A stretch of 64,000 bases of DNA. Origin: Anaerolineales bacterium HSG25. GTDB taxonomy: Bacteria; Chloroflexota; Anaerolineae; 4572-78; J111. The translations under genes were made by a program, and so were the position numbers. The stretch lies in contig JAUCGA010000008.1 of assembly GCA_030377865.1 (NCBI GenBank), forward strand, positions 1 to 64,000, given 5' to 3'. The first letter of the stretch is position 1. Each line of letters opens with the position of its first letter. Positions 1 to 9,034 of the stretch are shown one piece after another. Below the pieces are notes generated by a model. It searched no databases, was not told where the DNA came from, and saw only the letters and a program-made list of their open reading frames with translations.

Positions 1-119
1 GCCTTGCTTGGGTTACCTGATACTATCTTCGACCTCTCTTTCTCTACCTCATTACCTCAATTCTTCTGACTAAATTCCTTGCCATGATTTATTGTCACTA
101 CTTCGCATATACCTAGCGA

Positions 120-788
120 ATGGAGAGTTATCTGCACCGCATGTTATTTGGTTCCTCAAAGGTGATTATCGACACTCTACAAATTGGTCAGCAATACCAT
201 GAAATCGCCAAAGTGATCTCGATTAGTATTCTCTACTTTAATTTGGGCAGTGGTGATGATTATGTCTATTACGGCTCGACCAAATTTGTAGGTCTACATA
301 CCAAAGAGCCGTTGCGATTGCGGCAACGAGACATCGACCAGAATGGCAAAATTGTCTTGCGACAGGTCGATATTGAAAAGGAGATATTCCCCGAATATTA
401 CCTGATTCAGGTAGAACGCTTTGAGGATGTGGTCAACTCGCCGTTGGATGAGTGGATTTATATGCTAAAAAATGAAGAAATACGGGACGAGTTTAACTCC
501 CGAAACATTCTTCAGGCCAAGAAGAAACTCTCCTTTTTGAAGATGGATGAGCTAGAACGACGACGATATGAGGCTTATATGAAAGATTTGGTCATTGAAC
601 GGGATGTGATGGAAACGGCTCACCGAACGGGGATGATAGAAGGTCATCAAGAAGGTCATCGAGAAGGCCGTAAGACAACTCAGATTGAAACAGCCCGTAA
701 GATGCTGGCTGACGGTTTAACGCCAGAGATGGTTGCCAAATATACCGAACTTGCCTTGAGTGAAATCGAGGCTCTGTTTGACGAGTAA
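120..788 (+). pseudogene. Rpn/PD-(D/E)XK transposase-like nuclease, 5'-truncated
   Basis: The 222-residue product matches the middle and C-terminal part of Rpn recombination-promoting nucleases (PDDEXK_2 type): the stretch VIDTLQ..YHEIAKVISISIL resembles the family core, and the tail carries the usual G-x-x-E-G-rich coil (IEGHQEGHREG) followed by ARKMLADGLTPEMVAKYTEL. The usual N-terminal third with the catalytic D-ExK residues, normally some 60-80 residues, is missing. An in-frame TAG lies just upstream at 114-116 and I could not find the missing part in the other frames of bases 1-119. I infer a decayed copy or a copy truncated by sequence divergence. The stop is one base before the MFS gene start at 790, so the two may be cotranscribed. 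Confidence 0.65.
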
Positions 789-789
789 T

Positions 790-2298
790 ATGACCAACAA
801 ATCTGACCAACATCCCTACCTTGTTTTAGCCCTCGTCTCCTTTGGCGTTTTTATCGCCGCCGATGATTTGACCGTCATCTCGACCATGCTCCCGCAGATG
901 ATTTTCGACTTCGAGATTCCGCTTCCTGCCGGATTGGACGATGCCTCATGGATTGTATCGGCCTATCTGATTACCCATGTCGTGGCCATGCCCTTGATGG
1001 GGCGTATCTCTGACCTATATGGACGGCGGACAGTCTTTATTGGCTGTATGGCCGTGTTTGCCATCGGTTCGTTGATGGTGGCGCAGGCAACCACACTCAA
1101 TTTTCTGATATTCTCCCGTGTGATTCAGGCCATCGGCGGTGGTGGGGTAGTTCCGGTCGCGATGGCGGTGGTCGGTGATGTGTTTGCCGAAGAGCGTCGA
1201 GCATTTGCCTTGGGCATACTGGGCGCGGTCGATACCTTGGGCTGGATTATCGGCCCGTTGTACGGCGCATTTTGGGTCAACTATTTTACATGGCAATGGC
1301 AGTTTTACATCAACATCCCCATCAGCCTGCTGACGATTCTGGCTGGATGGGTACTGCTCAAACCGAGAGATCACACCAAGCATGAATCGGGCGGGTTAGA
1401 TTGGCTCGGCGCGATTCTGCTCAGTTTGGCCTTGACTCTGCTCAACATCGGACTAGCCAAAAGTGGCGGACAAGCGGCCACCGGAGTCAACTTCGATTTT
1501 TCAGCGCCAATACCAACATGGCAACAGGTGCTACCCTACTTTGTCGGCGGGGGGCTGGCTTTGCTGATTTTTGTCATCGTCGAGCGGCGAGTCAAAAATC
1601 CCATCATCGAGATTGGCATGTTCGCTATCCCTAACTTTACACTGGCCTGTATCATCAACTTTGTGGTCGGCTTTGTGCTGATGATTGCTATGGTCGGTGT
1701 GCCTCTGTTCGTCAACGGAGTCTTGGCCGTCGGCACAACGATGGAAGAGTTTATCAAAACTGCGGCCATGAACAGTGGACAGATTCTGTCGGCCTTAACC
1801 GGCGCGATGGCGGTGTTGTCGATTGTCGGCGGTTGGTTGTGTGCCCGCACCGGTTATCGTCTACCGACCATTGCCGGACTATTTTTGATGGGAGTCGGCT
1901 TTTACCTGATGAACGATTGGTCAACTGAGGCCACATACATGGTGATGGGGTTCCATTTGATGATTGCAGGCATGGGCTTCGGTCTGGTGATTGCCCCCGT
2001 CGGCACCGCGGTCATCAACGCGGTGCGAGCCGAGTTGCGCGGCGTGGCCTCTGGACTGGTCGTTATCTTCCGGCTGATGGGCATGAGTGTCGGCCTGTCG
2101 AGCCTGACCGCGTGGGGCTTACATCGATTCGATGTACTCAGTCAAGCCTACGAACTGATTGAATTAGGCCGCCATATCAGCGGTATCACCGCTCAAATCA
2201 TGAACGAGATTTTTCTGGGTGCGGCACTGTTATCGTTTATCGCCATTATTTTTGCAATTTGGTTGCGAACGACGGAAAAAATGACGATTTTGGAATAG
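790..2298 (+). CDS. MFS multidrug transporter, DHA2 (EmrB/QacA-like), 14 TM
   Basis: A 502-residue polytopic membrane protein. It has the MFS motif A in the loop after helix 2 (GRISDLYGRRTVF), an acidic pair in helix 1 (FIAADDLTVISTMLPQ), and a motif-C-like stretch GWIIGPLYGAFW. Length and number of hydrophobic segments fit the 14-helix DHA2 family of proton-driven drug/H+ antiporters in the inner membrane. I choose the ATG at 790 rather than the in-frame start at 760, because the latter overlaps the preceding gene and adds only a hydrophilic decapeptide. The substrate cannot be read from the sequence. Confidence 0.9.
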   Translation: MTNKSDQHPYLVLALVSFGVFIAADDLTVISTMLPQMIFDFEIPLPAGLDDASWIVSAYLITHVVAMPLMGRISDLYGRRTVFIGCMAVFAIGSLMVAQATTLNFLIFSRVIQAIGGGGVVPVAMAVVGDVFAEERRAFALGILGAVDTLGWIIGPLYGAFWVNYFTWQWQFYINIPISLLTILAGWVLLKPRDHTKHESGGLDWLGAILLSLALTLLNIGLAKSGGQAATGVNFDFSAPIPTWQQVLPYFVGGGLALLIFVIVERRVKNPIIEIGMFAIPNFTLACIINFVVGFVLMIAMVGVPLFVNGVLAVGTTMEEFIKTAAMNSGQILSALTGAMAVLSIVGGWLCARTGYRLPTIAGLFLMGVGFYLMNDWSTEATYMVMGFHLMIAGMGFGLVIAPVGTAVINAVRAELRGVASGLVVIFRLMGMSVGLSSLTAWGLHRFDVLSQAYELIELGRHISGITAQIMNEIFLGAALLSFIAIIFAIWLRTTEKMTILE

Positions 2299-2350
2299 AC
2301 GTGTCAGGATGCGGCGCATGGGGAGTGCGGCATAAGACCGCTAATCTAGT

Positions 2351-2441
2351 GTAAATATTCAGTGAACTCGCCAGAAAGAGTGTCAGAAACCCGATTTCTT
2401 AAAGAAATCGGGTTTCTAGGGCTACTTTACTGAACTTTTAC
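2351..2441 (+). repeat. Palindromic repeat family A (MITE-like), copy 1
   Basis: About 91 bp. The outer arms are gtaaatattcagtgaa and, inverted, ttactgaacttttac. The inner arms are agaaacccgatttctt and aaagaaatcgggtttct. No coding potential. Seven copies are found in the window (2351, 2636, 6284, 11704, 19934, 52390, 61077). Confidence 0.9.
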
Positions 2442-2573
2442 GGCTCAATCTTGTAGATTGAATCACTCTGGATTACGCACTTTATTTAGAGACTCATTTT
2501 TAGATCCTTAGCCTCCTTAACCTAAAAATTGGTCAATTCCTAAAAATAGATTACAATCCTAACCATTCACGGA

Positions 2574-2620
2574 TTTGTAAAAGAAAAACTCGGTATATCA
2601 CCGAGTTTTTCTTTTACAAA
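2574..2620 (+). terminator. Long perfect hairpin, probable bidirectional terminator
   Basis: A perfect 21-bp stem (2574-2594 with 2600-2620) and a 5-nt loop, with A-rich left and T-rich right arms. It lies between the MFS gene and the DUF3352 gene. It could end transcription from the MFS gene, although 275 bases after the stop is far. Confidence 0.55.
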
Positions 2621-2635
2621 CCCATCACCTATGAC

Positions 2636-2726
2636 GTAAATATTCAGTGAACTCGCCAGAAAGAACGTCAGAAACCCGATTTTTTTGAGAAATCGGGTTT
2701 CTAGGGCGGTTTTACTGAACTTTTAC
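2636..2726 (+). repeat. Palindromic repeat family A, copy 2
   Basis: Same arms as the copy at 2351, in the same orientation. It ends only 30 bases before the start codon of the DUF3352 gene, so its hairpin would lie in or next to the 5' leader of that mRNA. The flanks cctatgac and cctataat may be a decayed 8-bp target duplication. Confidence 0.9.
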
Positions 2727-2756
2727 CCTATAATTAACTTTTTAAGGAGTTTTTTT

Positions 2757-4472
2757 ATGGATATGAAAAAGATAGGCGGGGGCGTTGTAGCCCTCCTCGT
2801 GTTGGCTTGTGTAGCCTTGGTTGGTATCGGAGGCGGTATGACCTATATGTATCAGGATGATTTTCAAGCTGTTATGGGAACAAAACAGTCTCAAAAAACG
2901 GCTCAGTTACTGCCTGAAGAAACTCAGCTTTATATGGCCTTTACCCCCAACGTTCAAGCCATATCTGGCTATGAAAATTTGAAGGCACTGTATCTCGATA
3001 ATCCAGAGATTAAGGCAATTCTTGATAATGCCGAAAAAGAGATACTGATCGAAGGTGATTCACAAGTCAACATTAGAGAAGATATTTTACCGTGGTTAGG
3101 TACAGAAGTGGTCATTGCTATGCCCCATTTTGCCGATGCGGTGGCCGAAGAAACTGATGATGCCCCCGATGTTATCATCTCCATGCAGTCCCGTGATTTG
3201 TCCGCCTCAAACACGTTTGTGGAAAATGAAGTTAACAACACTAAGGGCGAGCCGTTTGTTAGCGAGGAGTACCAAGGCGTAACCCTAAATACTCAACCCC
3301 AAACTAATAATGAGTATGATGAGATGACGATTGCTACGGTTGACGATTTGGTGATTATGAGCAGTAACAAAGATTTCATTAAAAGTATGATCGACAAGGC
3401 AAAGGGAAGTGACACCAAATCGTTGGTCGATAATCCCAACTATGCCAAAATTGTTAGCGAAATGCCGACGAATGGTATCAGCATTATGTATATTGAAATT
3501 TCGGGTATGATGGACACTATTCTGGCTGAGGCCGATATGCCATTACCACCTGATATTGCTCAAAATATGCAAGCTTTTAAAGCGGTTGCAATGACCGGTT
3601 TGCTAGAGGCAGACGGAATTTTGTTCAATATGATAGTCAATTTTGATGTTGATATGCTGAGCGAGGATATGAAGGCGGCTATGAAACAAGAGCCATCATC
3701 CAATAATATCCTCATGCATATCCCTGCCGATGCCCTGTTCTCGATGAATTCGTTGTCTTTACAACGGGTTTGGGAGCAAACGAAGATTAGTTTAGAGGCT
3801 AACCCAGATTTTGCCGAAACCATGACCGATTTTGAACAAGAACTCGGGCTTAATATCGACGAAGATATCTTCTCGTGGATGACGGGTGAATATGCCTTTG
3901 TGGGTGTTGAAGCCGAACCTATTGATGAATATTCCCCGCCAGTCGGTGGATATATGCTTATTGGTAGTACTGATGTGGGGGATGCCCAAACCAAGGTTCA
4001 AAAAATAGTTGATGTAATGTTGGAGCAGACAGGTGGTTTTATTGAATTTGAACCGGCTACTGTGCAAGGCATTGAGGTCAATAGCGCAGTAATGCAAAGT
4101 TTTGATCCTGATTCTGCTGGTGAACCTACTGGAGCCTATTACGGTTTTCATAACGACTACTTTATCTCTGCTTATCCTGAGGATGCAGTAAAAGCGTTAG
4201 GCAACGCCTCCCAAAACTCGTTGGCTGACGATGCGAGTTTCAAGGCAATTCAGCCTCGCCTGCCGTCTAATAATAGCGGATATATTTACTTTAATTTTGA
4301 TAAATTACGTCCTATGGTGGAAGAAAACATGTCGCCCGGAGAGAATGCCGAGTATGATGAAACGGTTCGTCCGTTCTTAGAACCTGTCCATATAATGGTT
4401 GTATCTAATAGTACCGAAGGTCTTGAAGATGGCGTAGCCAAAGGCTCTATCTTCTTTTTGATTACTGAATAA
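2757..4472 (+). CDS. DUF3352 domain protein, membrane-anchored
   Basis: A 571-residue protein with one N-terminal membrane segment (about residues 6-30, GGGVVALLVLACVALVGIGG), and the rest predicted outside the membrane. The opening of the exported part (LLPEETQLYMAFTPN) and the internal repeats of the type NNILMHIPADALFSMNSLSL, DLVIMSSNKDFIKSMIDKA and GYIYFNFDKLRPMVEE match the DUF3352 family, whose function is unknown. The start at 2757 is supported by an aaggag site 7 bases upstream. A longer in-frame start at 2685 lies inside the repeat element and is rejected. Confidence 0.8.
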   Translation: MDMKKIGGGVVALLVLACVALVGIGGGMTYMYQDDFQAVMGTKQSQKTAQLLPEETQLYMAFTPNVQAISGYENLKALYLDNPEIKAILDNAEKEILIEGDSQVNIREDILPWLGTEVVIAMPHFADAVAEETDDAPDVIISMQSRDLSASNTFVENEVNNTKGEPFVSEEYQGVTLNTQPQTNNEYDEMTIATVDDLVIMSSNKDFIKSMIDKAKGSDTKSLVDNPNYAKIVSEMPTNGISIMYIEISGMMDTILAEADMPLPPDIAQNMQAFKAVAMTGLLEADGILFNMIVNFDVDMLSEDMKAAMKQEPSSNNILMHIPADALFSMNSLSLQRVWEQTKISLEANPDFAETMTDFEQELGLNIDEDIFSWMTGEYAFVGVEAEPIDEYSPPVGGYMLIGSTDVGDAQTKVQKIVDVMLEQTGGFIEFEPATVQGIEVNSAVMQSFDPDSAGEPTGAYYGFHNDYFISAYPEDAVKALGNASQNSLADDASFKAIQPRLPSNNSGYIYFNFDKLRPMVEENMSPGENAEYDETVRPFLEPVHIMVVSNSTEGLEDGVAKGSIFFLITE

Positions 4473-4486
4473 GGAATATGGGTATC

Positions 4487-4644
4487 AGAAGTTTATCATT
4501 TCAACATGACTAAAACAATATCTGACAAGATTAACAGAATTGACAGGATTACAAGCAAAAAAATCCTGTTAATCTTGTTAATCCTGTCAAAAAATGCTTT
4601 TGATTTTATCAATATATCAGGTCATGAATGAAACGACAAACTCT
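4487..4644 (-). repeat. Palindromic repeat family B (gacaggattaacagg), copy 1
   Basis: About 155 bp. The centre is an inverted pair of aggattaacag.. units (tgacaagattaacag and ctgttaatcttgttaatc), with conserved outer flanks tttatcatttcaacatg and gaatgaaacgacaaac. It is the reverse complement of the elements at 14235-14384 and 54292-54448. Non-coding. Confidence 0.85.
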
Positions 4645-4656
4645 TGGGGTATATAC

Positions 4657-4689
4657 AGAGTGGTTCAATCTTAAAGATTGAACCACTCT
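4657..4689. repeat. Small perfect inverted repeat
   Basis: Arms agagtggttcaatctt (4657-4672) and aagattgaaccactct (4674-4689), separated by one base. A related half site (caatcttgtagattgaatcactct) is at 2447-2470. It lies 40 bases upstream of the radical SAM gene and could be a repeat or an operator-like dyad. Confidence 0.5.
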
Positions 4690-4728
4690 AAAACGATATC
4701 TACCCTAAGTTAGGAGATGTAAGAACGT

Positions 4729-6225
4729 ATGTTGAGAGCGATAGCTAGAAAAACGAAACGAACCTTAATTGAAACAACCGACGAACTTCGAGACTCGGCC
4801 ATTGTGGGCTGGGAACATGTCGAAAACAAGTTGGCCTTAACCTCCAACCATCGCAAAACCTCGGATGTGGTCTGGCTTGATTTGGGTGATTTAGGCGACT
4901 TGGTCAATCCCGATGGGCCGCATGAGCAGTGGCAGGATCATGGCTTAGGTCTGTTACGGACGATTCTATATCAGAATGATATAAAAACCGATCTCTTATC
5001 GACTCGTGCCGTGACCACTTGGGACAAACTGCGCCGACAGATAGCCGGATACAAAACGCTGATCATGAATATCCGCAGTTATACCTTTCCCGTGGCACGG
5101 CGAGCGGCGCAACTGTTTAAAGAGGTCAACCCCGACGGAATTATTTTAGCAGGCGGCATGCATGCCACCGTCGCGGTTGATGAGATATTGGCCATCCCAC
5201 AATTTGACCGAGTCTGCCAAGGCCCCGGCGAAGGGGTCATCGTTGACCTAGTGAAAGACCCGCTCTCGTTTGAGCGTAGCTTTGTCGGCATGGGAGCCAA
5301 ATCAATGGCTGACTGGCCGACGATTGATCGCACCTTATGGCCGAAACCACATCGTCGTTTGCAAGATAATTTTAACTGGCCTATGGAGCCAGAATGTGGT
5401 TGGGGGCCGCCGCCCGTTGCCACTATTTTGACTAGTCGGGTTTGCCCGTGGCAATGTGTGTTTTGTAACGAAAACTCATATATTCCCAACATGGGTCGTA
5501 AACCTGTTGACATGGTGATTGATGAGTTGAACGAACTGGATGAAAAATATGGGCTTGGCTCGTTTGTCATTCACGATTCGATGTTCTTTCAGCACCCGCG
5601 CTGGCTTAACGAATGGATTGAAAAATATCCCAAACGAGCTAATAAGATATGGCCATACTGGGCCGCGGGACGCTCTGACACGATTCGACAATGGCCGGAG
5701 CTATTTGAAACCCTCGTCCGCGAAACCAACTGGTCGATTCTTTCCATCGGGTTTGAATCGGGCAGTGACCGAATTTTGCGCTTGCTCAACAAAGAGTGTA
5801 CCGAAGAGGACAACCGATTCGCCATCAATTTAATCAACAAAATTGGGGCCGATTTTGAACAGGAAGGCAAAAAACCGCCCATGTTCTGGGCCAACATTAT
5901 GATGGGCATTCCGGGCGAAACCCGTGAGGATGCTTTTAAGACCATTCGCATGCTCAAAACCATGAAATACGTCTTCCCGTCGATTTCATATTATGCCCCA
6001 TATCCGGGGTCGGCACTAGGGTATCAACTGATTGCCGAAGGTAAGAGCATGATGTCCAAAGATGATTATCATCGTTTCCCCGGCGACGAAAAAGTAAAAG
6101 GGATCGACTATCAATTTTACCGCGAGCTATTGGCCGGCAAGTACGATGAGCAGGTCAATAAGGGTATCGAGCAACAGAACTATCATGCCGAAACATCGTA
6201 TGACGAGGCGTTGATTAAGGCATAA
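4729..6225 (+). CDS. B12-binding-type radical SAM protein
   Basis: A 498-residue radical SAM enzyme. The N-terminal half (about 50-200) has the Rossmann-like pattern of cobalamin-binding domains of BchE-type proteins (LIMNIRSYTFPVARRA, IILAGGMHATVAVDE). The [4Fe-4S]-binding cysteines are C239, C243 and C246 (CPWQCVFC). A downstream segment with SILSIGFESGSDRILRLLNK and MMGIPGETREDAFKTI is typical of the B12-radical SAM group. The strict corrinoid DxHxxG motif is not visible, so corrinoid binding is unproven. The substrate is unknown. A second protein of the same architecture is at 10068. Start ATG at 4729; gaga..gtaag upstream is only a weak ribosome site. Confidence 0.85.
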   Translation: MLRAIARKTKRTLIETTDELRDSAIVGWEHVENKLALTSNHRKTSDVVWLDLGDLGDLVNPDGPHEQWQDHGLGLLRTILYQNDIKTDLLSTRAVTTWDKLRRQIAGYKTLIMNIRSYTFPVARRAAQLFKEVNPDGIILAGGMHATVAVDEILAIPQFDRVCQGPGEGVIVDLVKDPLSFERSFVGMGAKSMADWPTIDRTLWPKPHRRLQDNFNWPMEPECGWGPPPVATILTSRVCPWQCVFCNENSYIPNMGRKPVDMVIDELNELDEKYGLGSFVIHDSMFFQHPRWLNEWIEKYPKRANKIWPYWAAGRSDTIRQWPELFETLVRETNWSILSIGFESGSDRILRLLNKECTEEDNRFAINLINKIGADFEQEGKKPPMFWANIMMGIPGETREDAFKTIRMLKTMKYVFPSISYYAPYPGSALGYQLIAEGKSMMSKDDYHRFPGDEKVKGIDYQFYRELLAGKYDEQVNKGIEQQNYHAETSYDEALIKA

Positions 6226-6283
6226 CTCACAAACACCTTCAAACACCTTCAAGGAGAAATACACACCTTGAAGGAGGCGAAAG

Positions 6284-6351
6284 GTAAAAGTTCAGTAATG
6301 CCGCCCTAGAAACCCGATTTCTTTGAGAAATCGGGTTTCTGACGCTCTTTC
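6284..6351 (-). repeat. Palindromic repeat family A, truncated copy
   Basis: Begins with the gtaaaagttcagta arm and contains the full inner aaacccgatttcttt hairpin, but stops after gacgctctttc, so the second outer arm is lost. Flanked by short repeats of caccttgaaggagg (6270 and 6358), and followed by a hairpin of cacctccgaggtg type at about 6386-6418. Confidence 0.8.
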
Positions 6352-6445
6352 AATACACACCTTGAAGGAGGCGAAAGAGACATTCACCTCCGAGGTGCGG
6401 AGTTCCTCGGAGGTGCCGATTGATCCAAAACAAGAGGCGTAAACT

Positions 6446-8323
6446 ATGACCGAAAGACAATTACCAATCGAAGAGATGGTCGCTTACGAGGAGTTCACCG
6501 ACCGCGTAGAAATATTGCGGGAGTTGGATCTTTGGGTCAAGAATATCCAGCGCATGGCCTCCGGTAGTACAGCGCTCATTTCGCCGCGCCGCATGGGTAA
6601 AACGGTGTTACTAGACCGACTGGTCAACACCGTCTTTTTCAAACCAGAATATCAGGTGGCTCCGTGCTATTTTCAGGTAGAGCGAAAAGAGGTAACATTA
6701 CGGGTATTCTTGCTAGATTATGCCACCACCTTTTTTCGGCAATATATTGCTTACTGCCTGCAAGATATTGCCATGTATAAAAATGATAAGCTGTCATTAG
6801 AGGAGTTACTCACGGTTCAATCTGACCATCCCGCAATCAAACTGGCTCAGGAATCGATTGAGGCCTTTCTTAAGCGGTACAACAATCACGATTATCGTGA
6901 TGCTCACAATCATTGGGATGCCTTTATCAGGGAGCCGGAGAGTCTGGCCTCCTATTCTGGTATTCGGGTGGCTCTGATTATTGATGAGTTTCAGGATATG
7001 AAGTTCTATATCTTTAATGTGGCTGAAGAGACCCTGTTTAAGGCTCAACAAAGTGAACGGGAGGAATGGTTTAGTACTGATTTGACGGCGGGCTACAGAC
7101 GACGCTCCCAAAGCCGTAAAGCTCCCATGCTGGTCTCTGGCTCGGCAGTGACGATGATTTTTCGGACGGTGATGGGCGGACCGTTGGGCGGACGGTTTGA
7201 TCTCAGATACCTCAAACCGTTCTCCATTCCTGATGGGGCGGCCTTACTGAGACAACTACGAAAAATCTATTTTCCTGATGATTCTCCTATTAGTTCAGAG
7301 AATGCCCTATATGCCAGTGCCCAAGTCGGCGGGCATCCGTATTATCTGTACTGTTTGGTCATGTCGCATAAGAGGAATAGAAATTTTGCTAGTCAGACCC
7401 AGATTGATCGACTGGTTGAATATGAGATTCAAGAGGGCAGAATATACGGCTTCTGGCAGACTCACTTTGAGGATAACCGAAAATATATCAACGATGATGA
7501 CGATGAGGAACTGGGCAAAAAGATTATCTATTATTTTACCAAATACAATAACCAGCCGGTTGATATTAAGGCCATTGCCAAAACGTTGCAAGCACCTAAA
7601 AAGAAAGTGGAGCAAAAGATTGAAAAGCTCTATTCGGCTGATTTGGTCTACCGTACCCGAGCTAGGTTTTATGCCTTCAACGACATCTGTTTGATGCGCT
7701 TCATCAAGTTTGTTTATGAGCAGGATTTGGAAGGGTTGGAGGAGATTGATTTAAGCCAGCAAAGCCAGTTCAACAATCTCAAGGGGCGTTTTTTGGAGAT
7801 TGTAGTGCAAGTGACCATGATGAAGTTTAACCATGAACAACTGGACGGAGCCTTGTTTGGTCAATCTGTTTCAGGCGATGCGGAACCAAATACAGTAGAA
7901 CTACCGCTATTTCGAGTGGTCGATACGAAGCAGGTCAAAGGCTCGACTACCCGATCATATCAAATTGACATGTGTGGTCAAACGAGTAGTCAACGGCTGT
8001 TTTGGTTATGTGAGTGTAAGTATACCAAAGCTAAGATGCGATTGTCTCAAGTGAAAAAGTTGGAGGCGGCTCGAGAAGCCTTGCGCCAAGAACGAGAGGA
8101 GGCCGAGATACCGGTGCCAGAGATACAGCTATGGCTCGTCTCGACCGGTGGTTTTACAGACGAGGTTCTGAATTATGTGCAAGGACGGGAAGATATTTAT
8201 TTCACCGACCATGATGGAATCAACCAGATTTTCCGAGCTTATGGGGGAAACTATAATATTCCGTTGTTTGAGGGTCAGAAAAAGGCAAATTCTTCAGTGA
8301 CATTAGGAGAGCAAGATGATTGA
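6446..8323 (+). CDS. AAA-type ATPase fused to PD-(D/E)XK nuclease-like domain
   Basis: A 625-residue protein. Residues 46-53 (SPRRMGKT) form the P-loop of the 'archaeal-type' AAA ATPases, which have a PRRxGKT signature; the Walker B is D180-E181 in ALIIDEFQDM. A winged-helix-like segment follows (about 375-420, IKAIAKTLQAPKKKVEQKIEKL). The C-terminal part carries D508 and E523-C-K525 (ECKYTKAK), fitting a PD-(D/E)XK nuclease core. Such proteins are widespread in bacteria and archaea and are suspected of mobile-element or defence roles; no reaction is established. The stop overlaps the next gene by 8 bases, implying translational coupling. Start ATG 6446. Confidence 0.75.
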   Translation: MTERQLPIEEMVAYEEFTDRVEILRELDLWVKNIQRMASGSTALISPRRMGKTVLLDRLVNTVFFKPEYQVAPCYFQVERKEVTLRVFLLDYATTFFRQYIAYCLQDIAMYKNDKLSLEELLTVQSDHPAIKLAQESIEAFLKRYNNHDYRDAHNHWDAFIREPESLASYSGIRVALIIDEFQDMKFYIFNVAEETLFKAQQSEREEWFSTDLTAGYRRRSQSRKAPMLVSGSAVTMIFRTVMGGPLGGRFDLRYLKPFSIPDGAALLRQLRKIYFPDDSPISSENALYASAQVGGHPYYLYCLVMSHKRNRNFASQTQIDRLVEYEIQEGRIYGFWQTHFEDNRKYINDDDDEELGKKIIYYFTKYNNQPVDIKAIAKTLQAPKKKVEQKIEKLYSADLVYRTRARFYAFNDICLMRFIKFVYEQDLEGLEEIDLSQQSQFNNLKGRFLEIVVQVTMMKFNHEQLDGALFGQSVSGDAEPNTVELPLFRVVDTKQVKGSTTRSYQIDMCGQTSSQRLFWLCECKYTKAKMRLSQVKKLEAAREALRQEREEAEIPVPEIQLWLVSTGGFTDEVLNYVQGREDIYFTDHDGINQIFRAYGGNYNIPLFEGQKKANSSVTLGEQDD

Positions 8324-8576
8324 ACAGATTCAGGATACGCATCCTCACATCCAAAAATTGATTATCGAGGGGTATCGTCAGATGTCACCTCAAGAAAAAT
8401 TTAAGCGAGTTACTGAACTAACAATAGCCATTCAACAGTTAGCGTTGGCTCGAATTATAAAACAGTATGGTCAAATATCAGAACGAGAGCAACAACTTCG
8501 TTTAGCTTCATTATGGTTAGAGCCAGAAATCATGATACGGGTTTTTCAATGGAATCCGCGTGAAAAAGGATATTGA
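8316..8576 (+). CDS. Small helical protein of unknown function, coupled to upstream ATPase
   Basis: An 86-residue, mostly helical protein (MIEQIQDTHPHIQKLIIEGY, then TELTIAIQQLALARIIKQYG). I do not recognise a named family. It starts inside the last codons of the ATPase-nuclease gene, with a good aggag site 8 bases upstream. Downstream is the start of a PIN-domain gene at 8587, so it may be an antitoxin-like or adaptor protein of either neighbour. Confidence 0.6.
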   Translation: MIEQIQDTHPHIQKLIIEGYRQMSPQEKFKRVTELTIAIQQLALARIIKQYGQISEREQQLRLASLWLEPEIMIRVFQWNPREKGY

Positions 8577-8586
8577 TAGTCATATT

Positions 8587-8745
8587 ATGTCAGTACGAGT
8601 CGTTTTGGATACAAACATTATTTTTGAAGGGTTGACCAAACAGGGTGGAGCGTGTGGATTACTCATTGATGCTTGGCGAGCAAATTTATTTTCTATTAAC
8701 CCGCCAAATAACCTCAGCGTATGTTGTACAAGTGGAAGCGCCTGA
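8587..8745 (+). pseudogene. PIN-domain (VapC-like) toxin, N-terminal fragment
   Basis: Starting at ATG 8587, the first 40 residues (SVRVVLDTNIIFEGLTKQGG) are a clear PIN-domain opening with the first metal-binding aspartate in LDTN. After AWRANLF the frame degenerates and stops at 8743-8745. The remaining PIN acidic residues are missing, so this is a broken ribonuclease toxin gene. Confidence 0.65.
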
Positions 8746-8947
8746 GCGCATTACGCAACAGAAGGTTGCTTACACCACGTTGTTACAACAATGGAATCAG
8801 GCAGACCCAGCTAAGATTGATGAGGTTTTAGCAAAACGAGCGGTTATTGACCCTGAACCAGAATTACGCCCCGAAATTGTAACGAAACTCCAAAGAAAAA
8901 TCGCTGATAAACGATTTGATGCAAGAGGTCGGCTTTACGGTGGTTGA
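8645..8947 (+). CDS. Unrecognised ORF overlapping the PIN fragment
   Basis: A 100-codon frame opened by GTG at 8645 (or ATG 8669), whose part after about residue 35 (QKVAYTTLLQQWNQADPAKI, then EVLAKRAVIDPEPELRPEIV) has protein-like composition. It could be the frameshifted continuation of the PIN gene region or an independent small gene. Another frame continues after its end: GFTVVDDRRRVYLPLVLR reads through to a stop at about 8986, which hints at a second frameshift near 8935. No family recognised. Confidence 0.35.
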   Translation: MERVDYSLMLGEQIYFLLTRQITSAYVVQVEAPERITQQKVAYTTLLQQWNQADPAKIDEVLAKRAVIDPEPELRPEIVTKLQRKIADKRFDARGRLYGG

Positions 8948-9034
8948 TGATCGACGACGGGTTTATTTGCCGTTGGTATTACGATAAAAACTGTTTTGTA
9001 GTATAATATTGCACTCTGTATCTTAGGAGTAGTT

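Noticed and set aside
2685-2756. Longer N-terminus for the DUF3352 protein
   Set aside because: It lies in a family A repeat, and the ATG 2757 has its own aaggag site.
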